DNA of 10,000 bases from Botryococcus braunii. Lineage: Eukaryota > Chlorophyta > Trebouxiophyceae. Both the position numbers and the translations under genes were made by a program. Below the pieces are notes generated by a model. The model saw nothing but the letters and a program-made list of their open reading frames with translations, was not told the DNA's origin and searched no databases. The stretch covers positions 164,996-174,995 of the forward strand of contig KV908610.1 in assembly GCA_002005505.1 (NCBI GenBank). Reading direction: 5' to 3'. Positions 1 to 9,953 of the stretch are shown in pieces (the first letter of the stretch is position 1; each line of letters starts with the position of its first letter).

Positions 1-680
1 TGTAATGGTACATTGTGCTGCAGCAGCAGCGGTACATTTTGCAGCCAGCTCATCACGCCTCTTGCAGCGCTGCGGCGGCAGGACCCTGCCGTACATCTTG
101 CGGTACGTCCTGCAGAAGCGGCAGCAGCACCATGCAACAGCATGGGGTCACACTGCCGGGGGCATTGGGGTGGGAGGTTAGGGCTCTCGCCCCCATCTTC
201 ATTTCTTGAGCAGCAGCAGCACCAGCGGTACACTTTGCAGCACCAGCGGTACACTTTGCAGCCAGCCCATCCAGTTTCTTGCAGCGCTGCGGTGGCAGGG
301 ACCCTGGCATACATCTAGCAGTACATCTTGTGGCAGCGGCGGTACATTTTGCAGCAGCTCATCCCACCTCTTGCAGCGCTCCTGCAGTGGGACAGTTCAG
401 AGCGACTTGGCGGTACGTTCCTCAGCAGCAGCATCTTGCAGCAACAGCGGCGGTACGTTCAGGGTGGGCCATGGACAGGTTTCATCTGTACCTCTGGCAG
501 GAGCAGCAGAGCGGCGGTACATGTGGCGGTGCAATTGGCATCGACATCATCTTGCCTCCTGGGGCACTGCTGCAGCGGGCCATCCAACAGAATCAGCGGT
601 ACATCTTGCAGGAGCAGCATCAGCAGCGGTACATTTTGGAGCAGCTCATCCTGCCTCCTGCAGCACTTGATGCTGCGGGC
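1..680. repeat. CAG-rich degenerate minisatellite, about 60-bp unit
   Basis: At least four diverged copies of a unit start near 31, 244, 339 and 627. Each begins GGTACAYTTTGCAGC or similar, continues with AGCTCATCC and CCTCTTGCAGCGCT, and ends in a GC-rich stretch resembling GCGGTGGCAGG. The GTAC core recurs about a dozen times across the block. A perfect 21-bp tandem duplication lies at 220-240 and 241-261. Several frames stay open for 100-170 codons on both strands, but that is expected of CAG/GCA-rich DNA low in stop triplets. The copies are not kept in one frame, so I do not call a gene. From about 681 to 756 nothing recognisable is seen. Confidence 0.7.
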
Positions 681-756
681 CTCTTCGAGACAGAGCCTCC
701 CGCCTCTTCCGCAAGATGGCTGTCAAAGTTTCTGCAAAGTACCCGCGACGCCGCAT

Positions 757-908
757 TTGTCACTAGATCTAGTGACAATTAAATTGTCATTATATGTCTC
801 ATGACAATTAATCTGTTACTAGATCTAGTGACAACTTTTTTGTCGTCAAATCTAATGAAATTAATTTGTCACTATTAATTTGTCATTTGTCACTAGAACT
901 AGTGACAA
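757..908. repeat. Cluster of palindromes built on TTGTCACTAG
   Basis: A perfect 22-bp palindrome lies at 757-778 (half-site TTGTCACTAGA). A near copy at 814-833 has one mismatch, and another at 887-908 is mismatched only at its centre. Between them, ATTGTCAT near 783 and ATGACAAT near 801 form a further inverted pair. Single TTGTCA half-sites also occur near 865 and 880. The segment is AT-rich, unlike the GC-rich repeat to its left. The two outer palindromes bracket about 150 bp, which could be a small non-autonomous inverted-repeat element (MITE-like) or an array of protein-binding sites. No target-site duplication is obvious. Confidence 0.65.
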
Positions 909-1175
909 CTGGTTTGGTGGTATGCTGTAAGCATGTCTGGTGCTGGGAAGTGGGTCTCAACTTTGGCCAAATCAGAGTCCTGCGTGGCAACATTCAACAC
1001 GTGCTCCAGATTTCGAAGTTAAACCTACACCCTATTTAGGACCGGTTTTAAGCTATAGGACGTCCCAAACATAGGTGGTATGCGCCATCATTGCTGCAAC
1101 CGGCTTTTGAAGTATACCACGCCGTTGTGTATTTCAGTGGAGGATCTCCGTTTGACTGAGAAGGGCTTTCTATCA
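909..1175. other. Spacer without recognisable genes
   Basis: Mixed-composition sequence with no long open frame, tandem repeat or RNA-like fold that I can identify by eye. Confidence 0.5.
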
Positions 1176-1400
1176 TACGGGCAAGTACTTGTGCCTGTGA
1201 AATCTAGGGCATTAAACATAGTACGGGCAAGTACATCCGCCTGTGAAGTTTAGGCTTCAAATATGATACGGGGCAAGTACATGTATGTGTACGGGGCCAA
1301 GTACATGTATGTGTACGGGGCAAGTACATGTATGTGTACGGGGCAAGTACATGTACATGTGTATACATGGGCCTGTGAAATATAGGGCTTTGAACACCGA
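1176..1400. repeat. Minisatellite with GGGCAAGTAC core
   Basis: The middle part (about 1267-1360) holds four near-identical 23-24 bp units of the form TACGGGGCAAGTACATGTAT plus GTG. Flanking, longer units combine ACGGGCAAGTAC with GCCTGTGAAATCTAGGGC-like ends, seen near 1178, 1222 and 1371. The short units therefore look like a local expansion inside an older, roughly 50-bp repeat. The open frame on the minus strand across it (about 1204-1467) translates these repeats and is not taken as a gene. Confidence 0.7.
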
Positions 1401-1479
1401 AATGTCTATGGGCATGCATCATAAGCATGGAGTCGCTTGTCTCAATGTTGTGGAGTGACCACAACATTGCTGATAATGG

Positions 1480-1740
1480 ACTTAGGCACGGGCTCTGGCT
1501 TCATTTCATTGTTCCGGCCTCTGCCTTCATTTCGTTGTTAATGGACTTACGCCCGGGTTCGGCTTCATTTAAATGAAGCAACGAAATTGGTTGTTCGGGG
1601 CCCTGTCTTCATTTTGTTTTAAAGACTTAACGCCAGGGCTCTGCCTTCATTCGTTGTTAATGGACGTTACGCCAGGGCTCTGGCTTCATTTCGTTCGTCA
1701 ATGTTGTCAGGCCTAGATTTCATTTAGTGGGCCTGACCGG
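1480..1740. repeat. Degenerate tandem repeat, roughly 45-60 bp unit
   Basis: Repeated blocks read approximately TTCATTTCGTTGTTAATGG, then ACTTACGCCAGGGCTCTG. Recognisable copies start near 1475, 1525, 1615 and 1650. Units vary in length and carry small insertions. A perfect palindrome sits inside the array at 1562-1579. No open frame crosses the array. Confidence 0.6.
1562..1579. repeat. 18-bp perfect palindrome
   Basis: GCTTCATTT is followed immediately by its reverse complement AAATGAAGC. GCTTCATTT is also the repeat-unit sequence of the surrounding array, so this is a head-to-head junction of two repeat fragments. Confidence 0.7.
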
Positions 1741-1958
1741 TGGCTTACCAGTATACGGTACCGGCGTATCCATGGCTACCCCGGTAAGGTACCAAGTTGG
1801 AACCGTTGGGTACGGTAAACTGGATACAAACAGGCTTAGTTTACTCATGGTTGGATGCTTCATAATGTCAGCTTCAGGCCTTCCGATGCCTCTCTGTATT
1901 AATATCAAATTTGGCCAAAGCGCTTTGAAGCGAAAGGAGATTTCCAGTGTGAANAGTC

Positions 1959-2038
1959 GAATTTGTGTGGATTTTCAGCTCAATTTTCCGTTCGACTCGG
2001 GACAGTCCGATCGTGGCAGATTTCGGGCTGAAATGTGA
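1959..2038. repeat. Dispersed repeat, copy A
   Basis: This 80-bp segment aligns with 6789-6874. It begins GAATTTGTGTGG, has AATTTTC in the middle followed by CTCGGGA or GTCGGGA, then CCGATCGTGGCA and ends GAAATGTGA. Both copies lie on the + strand. Read on the minus strand, both encode similar short peptides (a shared ATIG and a shared HTNS, with basic residues between). This suggests decayed fragments of one longer element rather than chance. The undetermined base at 1954 lies just upstream. Confidence 0.65.
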
Positions 2039-2179
2039 TCTTGCGGGGGTTCTCGGTGAAATGGCCCCTGTATGACGCTTCAACGAGGCCGAGCTGTTGT
2101 GAACTTCAGTATGTTCTGTTTGTGTCTGGCAAATCTGGCTACTGCAAACTCATGTTTGGTCTATGAATGTGATCAAGTG

Positions 2180-2199
2180 ATCGCATTCATCAATGCGAT
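2180..2199. repeat. Short inverted repeat (8-bp arms, 4-nt loop)
   Basis: ATCGCATT at 2180-2187 is complementary to AATGCGAT at 2192-2199. There is no T run after it and no gene next to it, so no regulatory role is claimed. Confidence 0.5.
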
Positions 2200-2370
2200 T
2201 ACGTGTAAAACTTTGTATTAGACGTGTCTGGTGTACAACTCTCTGTTACGAGTGTCAGCCAGAGACACTGTCGCCCGAAAAGGACAAGGCTGCACGTCTG
2301 CACGTGCAGGAACAACACTGCATTGATGGCTCACATTGTTTCCCTCTACCAGAAGACCCAGGCATGTAAA

Positions 2371-2557
<187 letters not shown>

Positions 2558-2743
2558 CGCTGATGATTGACACAAAAGTGATGGGTCTTCATAAAGATGG
2601 GACTTGTCCGGACGAAGCAGCTGGAGGAGCACCAGGCAGGCAAGGTCGCCGACAAGACTAGACAAACATGAAATAAAGACGTAAATTTGAAGACATGGGC
2701 ACGACTGATTGCCTTGTCTACCAGCGGTGCATTGGGACTTCTA

Positions 2744-2886
2744 GGGCTCTCGTTCCCATCTTCTGTTAGACATAAAAAGGAAAGCACATCGATGTGGGGA
2801 TATCCTAACCATGAACTTTGGGGCTCTCGTTCCCATCTTCTATTAGACATATACGACGTATATACCCATGGTCGCTCCCATCTTCA
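2744..2886. repeat. Repeats of GGGCTCTCG-YY-CCCATCTTC
   Basis: GGGCTCTCGTTCCCATCTTC occurs exactly at 2744-2763 and 2821-2840, each followed by a near-identical TTAGACATA. A shortened version is at about 2869-2886. A one-base variant is at 181-200 inside the first minisatellite, and a weaker one at 4733-4751. Confidence 0.65.
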
Positions 2887-2892
2887 ATTATG

Positions 2893-2983
2893 TAAAAGCA
2901 TGCCCCAACTGTAGCAAAGTCAAGCATTTCCCAACCGTAGCAACTGTAGCCAACTAAAGCATGTCCCAACCGTAAACCACGTC
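2893..2983. repeat. Three imperfect copies of a roughly 30-bp unit
   Basis: The unit AGCATG(T/C)CCCAACYGTA recurs near 2897, 2922 (as AGCATTTCCCAACCGTA) and 2959. The spacers between copies contain TAGCAA or TAGCCAACTAA. No coding frame runs through it. Confidence 0.55.
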
Positions 2984-3625
2984 TTCCTGTTTCCCTGCCC
3001 AGTGCTCCACCAATCAACAGACGAGGACACTAATGGTAGCTGCAGGCTACAAAGTTAACTGCTCATCCATAACGCAGCTGGATCGCAACGGGGAACCCCA
3101 GGAGTTCGTACCAGGGAAGGAATTCTTGCTTACCGGGGCGTGGGAGGGTGTGCTGGAATGGTAGACAGATTAGTCGAGCAGGAACGATCGGAAACAGCGC
3201 TTCGTGTCCGGACTAGCCCGGGTTGTTTCTCTGTCCCTGCTGGATGCGCTGGAAAATACCCGCGGTTACGATAGGATATCCCAGACTGGCACATACGAAT
3301 TTCAGACAAAGCGTCGCTTTAATGAGCTCGGTGGTCGGACCACGGTGGTGCGAATCGAATCGGGGCCTGCGAGCTGCCGCGGCAGTTGAGGCAGTTAAAA
3401 TCTGAGGGTCCGATTTTCGTAGGGTTCTGTTCGTAATCAACCGGGTGAAATCTTAGGTTATTTGGTTCAAACCGGAGCTCTTCAGTTTTATTGATAGGGC
3501 TGCGAGCTGGCGCTGAACCTAAGCGGACCAAACCACCTTCTCTGCCGACTGCCGCACTGCATATCGTCTCCTGCCCTTAGACTAATAAGAGCTCTGTATC
3601 CTGTATAATCAGTGTTATTATTGGT
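2984..3625. other. Low-repeat spacer, no confident gene
   Basis: Mixed-composition DNA without evident tandem repeats. Short overlapping frames of 60-75 codons exist on both strands between about 3200 and 3530, but none has recognisable motifs, a clear start context or splice support. A decayed transposable element is possible; I cannot identify one. Confidence 0.4.
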
Positions 3626-3629
3626 TTAA

Positions 3630-3922
3630 CACGGAAACAAGGTGCATGCGTCGCACGCATGTGACGCTAGGCGTCCTTCACTTAGCGACCGTCGTAAGCA
3701 AGCGTTGGCAGAGAACTTTGCTGATGCCGCTACAGTAGAAACGGTATGTCACAATTAGGGTTGCGTTCTTACTGACTTGGATGTGGTTTGGCTTTTTTTA
3801 AGCTAGGTCTAAACCATCTTTATTGTTATTTATGGGAAGGCAGCAGCGATCGCCGCTCAGCACACCTGCGCTCGGGCGATGGTATAGGGGGCCGTTATAA
3901 TTCTATCGGGTCACCCTGGTGA
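3630..3922 (+). CDS. Speculative two-exon coding fragment
   Basis: A stop-free stretch at 3630-3743 ends in a protein-like segment (KQALAENFADAATVET) directly before a consensus-type donor GTATGT at 3744. About 30 bases on there is a CTGAC branch-point-like motif and then a T run ending in AAG at 3802. Joining 3743 to 3803 keeps the frame open to a TGA at 3920-3922. No in-frame ATG exists in the first part, and a TAA lies just upstream at 3627-3629, so any true start would need another exon. No family is recognised. Chance occurrence is quite possible. Confidence 0.15.
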
Positions 3923-4159
3923 ATCTGTTTACATATTGATGCAGACCAATATGAAGGGAGATTGGATGCCGCGAACGGGGGCTTGAGATTCCCAGCGCTT
4001 TTGCGGTTGCGTGCCGTCGACGACGGCTTGGCGGAAGCCTAATCCTTGGATTCCCCACCAGCCCCAATCCATCATAGAAGATTAAGCTCAAATAAAGGCT
4101 TAGTAACTTCAAATTGCCTCTAAAGCAAGAGGCCAGTCGCTGCGGGTAAGGCCAGTCCT
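3923..4159. other. Spacer without recognisable genes
   Basis: No repeat, RNA gene or credible open frame identified. A 69-codon minus-strand frame covers part of it but has no features of interest. Confidence 0.4.
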
Positions 4160-4411
4160 ATGTTTGAGATCCCGATCTACTGGTCTCTTGCATGCGAGTT
4201 CCGCCACGGACGACAGCTACTGGGGCAGATTTCAAACAAAATGCTCCTTCGGGGACAAGCAAAATATGGGTGCTGGTGCTGGTCTCTGTATGAAAGGCAA
4301 AGAGATCAGGACCAAAGCATCCACATATCAAGGCTAACTGCAGGCGTTCTGCAGGCAATCCCCGAATGGGCAAGGGAGATGGGAGCCTTACTGATAACTT
4401 GCGATACATAA
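4160..4411 (+). CDS. Hypothetical 83-codon open frame
   Basis: The frame runs from ATG (MFEIPIYWSLACEFRHG) to a TAA near 4409. Composition is mixed rather than low-complexity, with several Trp and Cys residues, but no motif, signal peptide or membrane segment stands out. A minus-strand frame of the same length overlaps it almost completely, which is typical of chance frames. It is listed only because it is one of the few non-repetitive frames in the left half. Confidence 0.12.
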   Translation: MFEIPIYWSLACEFRHGRQLLGQISNKMLLRGQAKYGCWCWSLYERQRDQDQSIHISRLTAGVLQAIPEWAREMGALLITCDT

Positions 4412-4874
4412 TGTCAGAGCAGATAGAGAGTTGTGAAGGAGTGGGGGGTTGCGGTGGGGGCTGGGGAAATAGGCTGGTACCCAGGTGACTACCACAGAGC
4501 GCTTTGCGGCACGATACAAGAGCTTCAGCAGGTTATGAATGTGAAACAAACACAGCAAAACATTTTTCAGGAGCCTGTGATTTGCATATCTTGGCTTAAT
4601 CCATGGGGCGTGGGCTACCACGGTTGAAGACGCCTCAAGGACAACTGGCATGGGTTTCGAGTGGTTTCGAACCTTCTCTCTTGATCCCTTTTTCAACATG
4701 GCCGCATAACAGGGCTTGCCTGCAAGTTCTATAATCTCGCTCCCATTTTCTAAAAAATAATGTCATTCTGCTTCTTCTGCTGAATTCCCACCTCCTGAAG
4801 ACTATGCCGTTCTGCGTCCGCCCTGATTGAATCTCGGGCATACGTCTCCTGCAGTAGGTTAGGTGAGTCATCAT
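4412..4874. other. Low-repeat spacer with overlapping weak frames
   Basis: A 103-codon minus-strand frame (4388-4699) and a 64-codon plus-strand frame (4433-4627) overlap. Neither shows recognisable domains. The sequence at 4733-4751 resembles the CTCGTTCCCATCTTC repeat seen elsewhere in the window. This could be a degraded element, but nothing allows a firm call. Confidence 0.35.
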
Positions 4875-5388
4875 AAGGTGATCATGTGTCCTTGGATTCA
4901 TCATACGGGCATCACATGTCCTTTGAGTCATCAAATTGGGGGTCATGTGTCCTTTGAGTCATCATAAGGTGATCATGTGTCCTTGGATTCATCATAAGGG
5001 CATCACATGTCCTTTGAGTCATCAAATTGGGGGTCATGTGTCCTTAGGGCTGTCACAAGGTGATCATGTGTCCTTGGATTCATCACAAGGGCATCGCATG
5101 TCCTTTGAGTCATCATAAGGTGATCATGTGTCCTTGGATTCATCATAAGGGCATCACATTCCTTTGAGTTATCAAATTGGGGGTCATGTGTCCTTAGGGC
5201 TGTCACAAGGTGATCATGTGTCCTTGGATTCATCATAGGGGCATCACATGTCCTTTGAGTCATCAAGTTGGGGGTCATGTGTCCTTTGAGTCATCACAAG
5301 GTGATCATGTGTCCTTGGATTCATCAAAAGGGCATCACATGTCCTTTGAGTTTTCAAATTGGGGGTCATGTGTCCTTAGGGCTGTCAC
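4875..5388. repeat. 91-bp higher-order repeat of three 30-bp subunits
   Basis: Six units start at 4875, 4966, 5057, 5117, 5207 and 5298 (AAGGTGATCATGTGTCC). Spacings are 91, 91, 60, 90 and 91. Each full unit has subunit A (AAGGTGATCATGTGTCCTTG), B (AAGGGCATCACATGTCCTTT) and C (ATTGGGGGTCATGTGTCC). The third unit lacks C. C has two forms, ending either TTTGAGTCATCA or TTAGGGCTGTCACA. Because 91 is not a multiple of three, the frame shifts at each unit, so the apparent 60-90 codon frames on both strands are not genes. Degenerate sequence carries on to about 5440. Confidence 0.9.
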
Positions 5389-5490
5389 ATGGCATCCAAG
5401 AGGTCATCTCCTGTCATTAGAGCCATCCAAGGTCATCGAAGGGTCAGTTTTCAGAACAAGACAGGAACCAATATTATAAAGATAGATAAT

Positions 5491-5491
5491 C

Positions 5492-5556
<65 letters not shown>
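5491..5556. repeat. CT microsatellite
   Basis: Almost pure CT dinucleotides, about 66 bp, with one early interruption. It forms the left arm of an inverted pair with the GA tract at 5669-5750. Confidence 0.95.
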
Positions 5557-5558
<2 letters not shown>

Positions 5559-5586
5559 GCCCCCCTCGTCTCTCTGCGTATGTATT

Positions 5587-5618
5587 GGGTGGGTGGGTGG
5601 TTGGGTAGGTGGGTGGGA
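5587..5618 (+). repeat. GGGT-rich tract, potential G-quadruplex
   Basis: GGG runs at 5587, 5591, 5595 and 5603 are separated by loops of 1, 1 and 5 bases, and further GGG runs follow. This satisfies the usual four-run G-quadruplex pattern on the + strand. Confidence 0.6.
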
Positions 5619-5640
5619 GAGTGATGAGTGTGAGTGACAC

Positions 5641-5665
5641 ACAGACAGAGAGAGAGGGGGGGGGG

Positions 5666-5755
<90 letters not shown>

Positions 5756-5791
5756 GGGGGGGGAGGGACGGAGGGAGGGAGGGAGGGAGGG
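5641..5791. repeat. GA microsatellite flanked by G tracts
   Basis: A short GA/CAGA lead is followed by a G run at about 5655-5668 and an almost uninterrupted GA tract at 5669-5750. After this comes a G-rich segment, then GGGA repeats to about 5791. The whole block is purine on the + strand apart from a few bases. The GGGA portion also fits a G-quadruplex pattern. Long open frames across it on both strands are low-complexity artefacts. Confidence 0.95.
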
Positions 5792-5888
5792 TGTGCATGG
5801 ACGCCCGGAAGGGGGTCTGAGGTCGGCATGCTGCAGCAATTTTCCACCGAGTCAGCACTTTTATATGTACTAACTGGGTTTTTATACT

Positions 5889-6035
5889 CACAGGCTGGGG
5901 CGCTCCAATCAGGCAATCTTGACCTTAGTCTGCTGGGTTGATCTTGTCACACCATGTGTTATAGGAGAGAGGGCGAGGCAATGCCGTGCCGCACACGCTC
6001 ACGCCCGCCTTGCAAAGCGTGGCGTGTCGCTACAG
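5889..6035. repeat. Diverged segmental duplication, copy 1
   Basis: This aligns with 6158-6315. Shared landmarks in order are CACAGGSTGGGG, GCAATCTTG-CC(T)TAGTC, GCTGGGTT, GTGT(T)A with a G/A-rich stretch, CGCCCGCCTT, then AAGCGTGGCGTGT and CTACAG or CGACAG. Divergence is substantial, with small indels, so the duplication is old. Confidence 0.6.
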
Positions 6036-6157
6036 ACTTCTCCTAAAGGCTACAGGCTCCGTGTTTCAAAATTAAGCAACGTCCGCTGAGCTCCAAATCC
6101 AGTTTTGCGGGTTGGAGCAATGTCCAGCTTTGCGCATCTAACCCGATTCCCGTGCTT

Positions 6158-6315
6158 CACAGGGTGGGGTGTCCGAATGACGCAATCTTGCCCTAGTCCT
6201 CGGGGTTTTGCCCTGTTCTACCTGCTGGGTTTACCTTGCGTAGTTTGTGTAAAGGGGAGGGGGCGGTGCGGTGCAGGCTGGCGCCCGCCTTATGAAGCGT
6301 GGCGTGTTGCGACAG
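6158..6315. repeat. Diverged segmental duplication, copy 2
   Basis: Second copy of 5889-6035, offset by 269 bp at its left landmark and 280 bp at its right landmark. The extra length comes mainly from an insertion after CCTAGTC (a second GGGTTTTGCCC segment). No gene is called in either copy. Confidence 0.6.
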
Positions 6316-6340
6316 GCTCCCGCCCCCGCCTGCAGCTAGT

Positions 6341-6620
6341 ATGGTGGCCCCATGCAGCGGGACAGAATTCTCAGGTGCGCTCCCACATGGGCCCATGTGA
6401 CTGGTCACATATGGTGGCCCCATGCAGAGGGGGACAGAACTCTCAGGTGCGTTCCCACATGGGCCCATGTGACTGGTCACGTGATGGACCATGCGTGAAC
6501 ACACGGTATGGTGGTCCCATGCAGCCGGGGACAGAACTCTTCAGGTGCGCTCCCACATGGACCCATGTGACGGGTCACGTGTGGTGGCCTCATGCGGCGG
6601 GACAACTCGCAGGTGCGGAA
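6341..6620. repeat. Tandem repeat of about 70 bp, four units
   Basis: Units begin ATGGTGGCCCCATGCAGCGG near 6341 and 6411, and as close variants at 6508 and about 6580. They continue with GGACAGAAYTCTCAGGTGCG and CTCCCACATGGGCCCATGTG, and end in the near-palindrome CATGTGACTGGTCACAT. The second unit has an insertion of about 25 bp (about 6481-6506) and the fourth is truncated. Confidence 0.8.
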
Positions 6621-6788
6621 TATCAAATTCTAACCTGCGGGACCTCCTGAGCTGGGATTCCTGTTTTGAACGTTGTGTATCCAATGTATCTAGAAAAGGG
6701 TTTAGGGTTTAGAACTGTGTATCGGACGGTGGCCTCCAAGGTGAGTGGTGCGTCTTCCATTGCACTGACTGGGAATTCCAACAAGGCG

Positions 6789-6874
6789 GAATTTGTGTGG
6801 GTTTGCGACCCGAATTTTCTCCTTTCGGAGTCGGGAATGGTCCCGATCGTGGCAAATTTCGAGCGGAAATGTGA
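6789..6874. repeat. Dispersed repeat, copy B
   Basis: Partner of 1959-2038, in the same orientation and about 4.8 kb away, with a few extra bases in the middle. It is followed immediately by a C run of 12 (6875-6886). Confidence 0.65.
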
Positions 6875-6975
6875 CCCCCCCCCCCCTTGGAGCTGCCAAT
6901 CTGGAGCAGTGGGCTGAAGCAGGGCCCACTGCAAAGCGGGCGGAGTCCTCAGGGGACAATCCCAGACATGGGGGG

Positions 6976-7390
6976 CCATGTGGCTGGTCACATGGGGAGG
7001 CCACATGGTGGGCACACCCTGTGCCGGCCTGGCAAGGGAGGTCCAAGCAGGAAGAAGCAGGAATACCTTGAAGACGGTGCACATGGGGGCCATGTGACCA
7101 GTCACATGGGGACACATGACTGGTCTATCGGGCGGGAACACATGGTCTAGGTTTCCGCCTTGCCGCCACAAAGGTGGCCCAGTGCAGTCGGACAGATTTT
7201 GTTTTGGGACGAGCTGCCATGTTGGGCTCATGTGACTGGTCACATGGATCCCCACAATGTGACCAGTCACAGGGGGGGGGGGGGGGATATTTAATCGTCT
7301 GGAGCCCCTGCCTGTGGCTGGCACTGTTTTGTTTGGGGGGGGGGGGGGGCGATGGGACGCGCTGTGGGGCTCATGTGACTGGCCACATGG
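6976..7390. repeat. Scattered near-palindromes CATGTGAC-YR-GTCACATG
   Basis: Copies occur at 6976-6995, 7090-7109, about 7113-7125 (degenerate), 7229-7247, 7256-7270 (partial) and 7372-7390, adding to three in the tandem array to the left (6394, 6466 and 6564). The centre is TG in some and CA in others, so the motif appears in both orientations. Between copies the sequence is not conserved, unlike the array at 6341-6620. Two G runs of about 15 lie at 7272-7286 and 7335-7349. Confidence 0.7.
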
Positions 7391-7910
7391 GCGAAGTAGA
7401 TGATGGGGCATTTACGTAGATGGTGGGGCGGCTGAGTAAAAGATGGGGCGAAACGTAGAATATGGGGTTGCTCAAGGGTTGGTGGGACAATCAAGTAGAT
7501 GGTGGGGTGAACAATTAGGTAATGGGATGACTAAGTGGGTGATGGGGCGACAAAGTAGATGATTAGGCGACCAAGAAGATGGGTGGGGCAATCAAGTAGA
7601 CAGTGGGGTGAACAATTAGATGATGGGATGTCTAAGAAGATGGTGGGGCGACTAAGTAGATGATGGGGCGACTAAGCAGACGATGGGGCAACCAAGAAGA
7701 TGATGGGGCGATTCAAGAAATGATGGGGCGACTCAAGATATGATGGGGCGACTTCAGAGAGAGATGATGGGGCTACTAAGCAGTATGGGGCGACTGAAGA
7801 GATGATGGGGCGACAGAATGTAGATGGATGATGGGGGACCTCAAAAGATGATGGGGGGACTCAAGAAATGGAGGGGCGACCAATAAGAAGATGGGGTGAC
7901 TAAGTAGTTG
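7391..7910. repeat. About 20-bp minisatellite GATGGGGCGACTAAGTAGAT
   Basis: Roughly 25 imperfect copies of a G-rich unit whose core is GATGGGGCGACTAAG. A longer period of 101 bp (five units) is visible: TCAAGTAGA followed by GTGGGGTGAACAATTAG occurs at 7491 and again at 7592. Unit length varies from about 17 to 25 bp. The array ends where exon 1 of the glycosyltransferase-like gene begins, and the possible start codon at 7911 may itself derive from the last unit. Confidence 0.85.
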
Positions 7911-9882
<1,972 letters not shown>

Positions 9883-9945
9883 GTTTGTGCCCCGCCCCCC
9901 TTTGGTTTGCCGATCGAAAGCTTGTATGGCCCACCGTGTTTGTGC

Positions 9946-9953
9946 ACGCGCGC

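Noticed and set aside
1..804. Gene in the CAG-rich block
   Set aside because: Frames of 100-167 codons occur in all three plus-strand phases at once, and the repeat units shift frame relative to one another.
4630..4700. Possible tRNA suggested by GGTTTCGAACC-like sequence
   Set aside because: I could not place acceptor, D and anticodon arms around it.
4875..5388. CRISPR-like array
   Set aside because: There are regular 30-bp repeats but no unique spacers between them; all subunits are related to each other, so it is a minisatellite. The setting is eukaryotic.
5404..5941. Frames of 80-170 codons rich in Ser-Leu or Arg-Glu
   Set aside because: These are products of the CT and GA tracts. The open state is a consequence of composition.
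6698..6712. Two TTTAGGG-type telomere units
   Set aside because: GGGTTTAGGGTTTAG is only two units long and flanked by ordinary sequence. This is too short to argue for an interstitial telomere.
6623..7411. 262-codon minus-strand frame
   Set aside because: It spans the dispersed repeat, homopolymer runs and several copies of the near-palindrome, with Pro runs from C/G tracts. There are no domain motifs, and plus-strand frames overlap it throughout.
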